Assembly (NCBI GenBank): GCA_027492545.1
Contig: JAPUEL010000090.1
Span: forward strand, 1 to 38,222
Reading direction: 5' to 3'
DNA length: 38,222 nt
DNA from: Propionibacteriaceae bacterium
GTDB taxonomy: Bacteria; Actinomycetota; Actinomycetes; Propionibacteriales; Propionibacteriaceae
Shown: piece by piece, positions 34,688-38,222 of the stretch
Numbering within the stretch: the stretch's first letter is position 1
Layout of the letters: each line of letters begins with the position of its first letter
Program-made: the position numbers and the translations under genes
Notes under the pieces: model-generated
Database searches by the model: none
What the model was told of the DNA's origin: nothing
What the model saw: only the letters and a program-made list of their open reading frames with translations

Positions 34688-35577
34688 GACTCGATCCCGA
34701 GACCGAGCCCCCCCGTCACAGGCCCCACCGTGGTGGGGTGACCTCGAATCGCATGGGCCTTCAGGTCCTGCGGACTGTCGGCGGTCACGTGTTGTCTACG
34801 TCTGCTAAGGGTCGACCCTCCACACCAGAGGAATTGGCCCTCGCCCAGCGAGGGTTCGCCGTAATTGCAGATGCTCTTCCGGAACCGTCGGCGGCCAGTA
34901 TGCGACAAGAGATTCTTGATCTTCGCGGACGATATTGGCGGAGCCCACCGGAGGGTGTGCGCCTCAACACTATGAAGTATGACATCCACGGGCACGATGC
35001 GTTTGCGGGTCTTCTCCAGTCGCAAAGAGTTCTGGACATCGCCCGATGGTTCCTGCGGAAGCCGGTTTCGAGCGCCCCTAATGCGTCGCTCTGGGTTCAG
35101 TCTGCCAGCACGGCGACCAGTGCTGCGCAGGATTTCGTACGGTCGGTTTCCGCAAGCGGGGACGTCGAAGAGTGGCTCACTAGGGACCGCCAGGATCAGT
35201 GGCACGCGGACTTGTCTCGACCTGTCCTCAAGTTCTTCTACTTCCCTTTCGGCTCCACGCTGGACCAGATTCATCTCCAGTACTTAGATGGATCGCATCG
35301 ACTTAGTGCCCGCAAGATGCGCGAGGAGTATCACTCGAGTGTGCTATCTGCACTAGAGAGGAGGCGGCTGGGATCCCCTCGCACCGTGCGTGTATGCGCA
35401 GATCCCGAGCGGCTAGAGAGGTACTCGAACACCTCTTCGTTCGGCGAGTTAGAGCCAAACACTCTGCTCGCCGTCAACACTTGCGGTTACCATCGGCGGT
35501 CTCTTCGCGACGTCGGCGAGCGTACGATGTTGGTGTTGAGCTACAAATACGCAGTGCCTCCATTGTTGTGGAAGTAG
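34684..35577 (+). CDS. Phytanoyl-CoA dioxygenase-like 2-oxoglutarate/Fe(II) oxygenase
   Basis: 297 residues. The iron-binding H-x-D is in QWHADLSRPVLKFFYFPF (H174, D176), the distal histidine is in NTCGYHRRS (H270) and the 2-oxoglutarate arginine is a few residues downstream. IHLQYLDGSHRLS is typical of PhyH proteins. Such enzymes hydroxylate or otherwise oxidise small molecules or peptides. The ATG at 34684 overlaps the methyltransferase stop (ATGA) and has AGGAAGG upstream. A tailoring role with the methyltransferase and kinase is inferred. Confidence 0.82.
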   Translation: MRLDPETEPPRHRPHRGGVTSNRMGLQVLRTVGGHVLSTSAKGRPSTPEELALAQRGFAVIADALPEPSAASMRQEILDLRGRYWRSPPEGVRLNTMKYDIHGHDAFAGLLQSQRVLDIARWFLRKPVSSAPNASLWVQSASTATSAAQDFVRSVSASGDVEEWLTRDRQDQWHADLSRPVLKFFYFPFGSTLDQIHLQYLDGSHRLSARKMREEYHSSVLSALERRRLGSPRTVRVCADPERLERYSNTSSFGELEPNTLLAVNTCGYHRRSLRDVGERTMLVLSYKYAVPPLLWK

Positions 35578-36443
35578 AGGCGTTCGGCCGATGGGCCTGC
35601 AGGGAGTGGGGCCTCGGAGAGCAGTTTCGAGCCATCGACCTCGGGGGTAGCGTCGATAGAACCACACAAATCACTACCCCGGGCGGCGAGTTCTTTGCCA
35701 AACGGTGGAGTCTCCTCCGTCATTCGCGTCAAGATGTGGAAGCCGTCTGCCGAGCAGGCGCGTTATTGTCATGGCCGCATGTGGACACACAATCGAGCAG
35801 GTCCGCCAGGCTCGTTGAGCTGTATCGTGATGGTGTGCCGGTGAGCGTCACGAAGGGCGCGGGGGAGCCGATCGCAAGGGCTGGTCGGATTGCGGCTGGG
35901 GATCCCGTTCTTGGTTGGGCGAGTGGATTCACCTGCAAAGTGGCCATGAATGCACTCCCCACCTGGGACCTTGCCCATTTCGAAGCTGTTTACTCGCTAT
36001 CCGCTCGGACCGACAAACACATCTGGGAGCAAGTGGGTCCATGGGCTGAGTGCGCCTACGGTCGCGCGTCATTCGGTTTGATTCACGGCGACATCGCCCC
36101 CGGTAATATCGTGGTAGACGAGGCGGGTGTCGCGCGGCTATGCGACTTCGGACACGTTGGCAACGGGCCCCTTTGGCTTGAACTCGGGAACTGGGTAACG
36201 GCGGCGGCTCTGGCATCCTGGCCTCCAATCAACTCGGCGCGCCTTCGCGACCACGCACTTGCCCTTTCTTTACGCTTCTTCCTCGATGTTGAAGATGTGA
36301 TGTTGGGCGCAGCGTTGCGCGCCAGTAGAGGTATCGCCATGATGGCGCAGTATCGGAGTATCACCTCATCAGGAAAGCGCTACCTCGAGTCGTTGCGCAA
36401 CATTTGCATGGCTGTTCTGCATTGGCGCACCGAGAGGTTCTAG
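35568..36443 (+). CDS. APH/choline kinase-type phosphotransferase
   Basis: 291 residues. The catalytic Brenner box is GLIHGDIAPGNIVVDEAG (H173 to N) and the metal-binding DFG is in LCDFGHVGNGPLWLELGNW (D193). The N-lobe includes FFAKRWSLLRHS, with a likely ATP-binding lysine. Family members phosphorylate aminoglycosides, homoserine, choline and other small hydroxyl compounds. The GTG at 35568 overlaps the dioxygenase gene by ten bases; the open frame reaches back to 35394 but lies inside the dioxygenase gene and is arginine-rich there. No ribosome site is evident, so translation is probably coupled. The last gene of the operon; its stop overlaps the IS630 remnant. Confidence 0.78.
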   Translation: MEVEAFGRWACREWGLGEQFRAIDLGGSVDRTTQITTPGGEFFAKRWSLLRHSRQDVEAVCRAGALLSWPHVDTQSSRSARLVELYRDGVPVSVTKGAGEPIARAGRIAAGDPVLGWASGFTCKVAMNALPTWDLAHFEAVYSLSARTDKHIWEQVGPWAECAYGRASFGLIHGDIAPGNIVVDEAGVARLCDFGHVGNGPLWLELGNWVTAAALASWPPINSARLRDHALALSLRFFLDVEDVMLGAALRASRGIAMMAQYRSITSSGKRYLESLRNICMAVLHWRTERF

Positions 36444-36761
36444 TGGCTTGTCGTTGAGACATATTTACGTTTCCGGTCTATTCGGTCAAGAATCTGGTCT
36501 GGGGTTTTGGTGGGTCCACATGAATGGGTGTTTGCGTCGGTTCCATCCGTTGATGAAGGCGCGGATTTTGCCGGTGAGGTCGCGGACCGAGGTGAAGGTC
36601 CCGCGCCGGATGGCTTGGCGTTCGATGATCCCGAACCAGACCTCGACCAGGTTCAGCCACGAGCCGGAGGTCGGGGTGAAGTGCACCCTGATCCGCGGGT
36701 TCGCAGCGAGCCAGTCACGAACCTCGGCCTTCTTGTGAGTGGCGTAGTTGTCTGATCTCAT
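36440..36761 (-). pseudogene. IS630-family transposase, 3' fragment with frameshift
   Basis: Only the C-terminal third of a DDE transposase is present. SDNYATHKKAEV carries the second Asp and PTSGSWLNLVEVWFGIIER the final Glu. The frame stops at 36486, but with four bases (about 36509-36512) removed it continues TKTPDQILDRIDRKR to a stop at 36440, the normal end of the family. The N-terminal part, including the first catalytic Asp, is missing, so the copy is dead. It is cut off at about 36761 by the junction with the IS256 element. Confidence 0.85.
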
Positions 36762-36786
36762 GGTTGTTTGGTCTCATGGTTGTTTG
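36756..36786. repeat. 16-bp tandem duplication at the IS junction
   Basis: TCTCATGGTTGTTTG occurs at 36756-36770 and again at 36772-36786, separated by one G. It lies exactly between the IS630 fragment and the 3' end of the IS256 transposase and is probably a trace of the rearrangement that joined them. Confidence 0.8.
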
Positions 36787-36790
36787 ACTC

Positions 36791-38102
36791 TCAGTATCGG
36801 CGGCCGGCGGAGAGCCGACCGTCGAAGGTGATCTCGAACGCGTTGAGGGCGCCCTTCCAACGCTGTGTCCAACGTGCTCTGCCTTTCCCTGTGGGGTCCA
36901 GCGCCATCACGGCGAGGTAGACGCACTTCAACGCGGCCTGCTCGTTCGGGAAGTGCCCCCGGGCCCTGACCGCCTTCCGGATCCTGGCATTGACCGACTC
37001 AATAGCGTTGGTGGTGCACACGATCCGGCGGGATCTCCTTGTCGAACTGCAGGAACGGCACGAACTCGGCCCACGCGTTCTCCCACAGCCGCACGATCGC
37101 CGGGTACCGGGCGCCCCACTGCTCGGTGAACTCCAGGAACCGGTCCTCGGCCGCCGACACGGTGTCGGCGGTGTAGATCGGCCGCCGCGCGCGGGCCAGC
37201 TTGTCCCAGTCCTGCCTCGCCGCGTACCGGAACGACCCGCGGATCAGGTGCACCACACACGTCTGCACGATCGTCTTGGGCCACACGTTGCCCACCGACT
37301 CTGGCAAACCCTTCAGGCCGTCGCACACCAGCATCAGGACGTCGGCGACGCCGCGGTTCTTGATCTCGGTGAGCACCTGCTGCCAGTACTTGGCGCCCTC
37401 GCCGCCGTCACCGGCCCACAGCCCGAGGATGTCGCGGTTCCCGTCGACGGTGACCGCCAACGCGACGTAGATCGGCCGGTTCGCGACCTGCCCGTCACGG
37501 ACCTTCACATGGATCGCGTCGATGAACACCACCGGATACACCGGGTCCAGCGGCCGGTTCTGCCACTCGCCCATCGAGTCCAGGACCTTGTCGGTGATCG
37601 TCGAGATCGTGGTCTTCGACACCTCCGAGCCATACACATCGGCCAGATGCGCCGCGATATCGCCGTGGGTCAGCCCACGCGCCGACAGCGACAACACCAC
37701 ATCCTCGATCGCCCCCAGACGCCGTTGCCGCTTCGCCACCACGACCGGCTCGAACGACCCCGCCCGATCCCTCGGCACAGCGATCTCGACCGGGCCAGCC
37801 TTCGTCAGCACCGTCTTCGACCGCGTCCCGTTCCGGGCGTTCTCGCTGCCCTCGACCCGCTCATGCTTGTCATAGCCCAGATGCGCGGTCATCTCGCCCT
37901 CCAGGGCCGACTCCAGGACCAACTTCGTCAACTGAGCCAGCAGCCCGCCCTCGCCCTCCACAGACAGCCCCAGCCGCTGCGCGTCGCCCACCAGCTGCGC
38001 CACCAAATCTCTGTCCACCAGCGGGGCCGTTCCCGTCGCCGTCACCTGATCCTCGACCTCCATCACGACCGCCTCAGCGACCGGCTCAACCTGCATCCTC
38101 AT
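36791..38102 (-). pseudogene. IS256-family (Mutator) transposase, frameshifted
   Basis: Read across the shift, this is a normal-length transposase of about 437 residues. The first part (38102 down to 36999, 367 aa) has VVFIDAIHVKVRDG (first Asp), LMLVCDGLKGLPESV (second Asp) and TCVVHLIRGSFRYA. The frame then ends in an unrelated tail, PPDRVHHQRY. The frame ending at 36791 continues CTTNAIESVNARIRKAVRAR with the catalytic Glu. A single extra G in the run at 37030-37032 explains the shift. GGAGG six bases before the ATG at 38102 supports the start. With the final Glu out of frame it is probably inactive, unless the shift is a sequencing error in the G run. Confidence 0.9.
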
Positions 38103-38148
38103 CGGGTACCTCCTACATCGGAGTTACACCGGAAAACGTACAGTCCCC
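36791..38148 (-). mobile_element. IS256-family insertion sequence, one end missing
   Basis: The transposase runs leftward. At the right, 38120-38148, lies the terminal repeat: read on the minus strand it starts GGGGACTGTACGTTTTCCGG and continues TGTAAC, typical of actinobacterial IS256 ends. No matching inverted repeat is seen to the left of 36791, where the stop codon is followed at once by the 16-bp duplication and the IS630 remnant. The element is thus truncated on its 3' side. Confidence 0.82.
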
Positions 38149-38222
38149 TTAGGCCACCGTCCGCAGCGCGGCAATTGAGGGCGTCCTGAAGGGGTCATCC
38201 GCCAGCCACAACGAAGGAGGTG
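38149..38222. other. Sequence beyond the IS256 end, no gene seen
   Basis: The last 74 bases to the window edge hold no recognised feature. GAAGGAGGTG at the very end looks like a ribosome-binding site and may precede a gene starting outside the window. Confidence 0.4.

Noticed and set aside
34461..34808. Alternative frame within the methyltransferase gene that looks partly protein-like
   Set aside because: The main frame is continuous and overlaps both neighbours as expected; evidence for a double frameshift is too thin without homologues.
36990..38189. 399-codon plus-strand frame rich in histidine and arginine
   Set aside because: Antisense shadow of the IS256 transposase.
12303..38222. 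CRISPR array or cas genes in the defence-rich island
   Set aside because: No regularly spaced short repeats and no Cas motifs were seen on either strand.

Overview
The window comes from the chromosome of a GC-rich actinobacterium. A Propionibacteriaceae-like host is a reasonable guess from the parA-parB-DUF3817 neighbourhood and the frequent leaderless starts, but this is inference. It falls into a core part (about 1-12.3 kb) and an accessory part (about 12.3 kb to the end). The accessory part begins at a tRNA-Ala gene and looks like an integrated genomic island whose far end was not found.

Core part. Bases 1-800 hold no convincing gene but contain two copies and a fragment of a 113-bp direct repeat. 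parA and parB follow, with two parS sites, one upstream of parA and one inside its coding region, so this is near the replication origin. Next come a small DUF3817 membrane protein and, on the minus strand, a probable operon of PLP aminotransferase, D-alanine--D-alanine ligase-like protein and SURF1-like protein. Then follow trxB, trxA and a small membrane-anchored protein, a short plus-strand membrane protein, an enoyl-CoA hydratase/3-hydroxyisobutyryl-CoA hydrolase-like enzyme, a SorC-type regulator and an MFS transporter.

Island. tRNA-Ala(TGC) is followed by a perfect hairpin, a helically phased direct repeat and a tyrosine integrase, the classic layout of a tRNA-integrated element. Next are an HTH/nucleotidyltransferase pair resembling a type IV (AbiE-like) toxin-antitoxin system and a large MobF relaxase-helicase with a probable frameshift near its C-terminus. 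Then comes a defence block: a type I restriction operon hsdR-hsdS-mrr-hsdM with a type IV-like Mrr nuclease inserted in it; a minus-strand pair encoding a PIN-GNAT-PUA-like fusion and an ASCH protein; a protein with seven treble-clef zinc ribbons around a DUF559/Vsr-like nuclease domain; a small PD-(D/E)xK-like protein; and a HicB-like antitoxin without a recognisable toxin.

End of window. A less GC-rich, tightly overlapping five-gene operon (YdcF-like, membrane protein, methyltransferase, PhyH-type 2-oxoglutarate dioxygenase, APH-type kinase) looks like a small-molecule tailoring cassette of unknown product. It ends against a decayed IS630 fragment and a frameshifted IS256 element. The best candidates for undescribed biology are the PIN-GNAT-PUA/ASCH pair, the zinc-ribbon nuclease and the five-gene operon. 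All functional assignments rest on reading motifs by eye; no database search was run.
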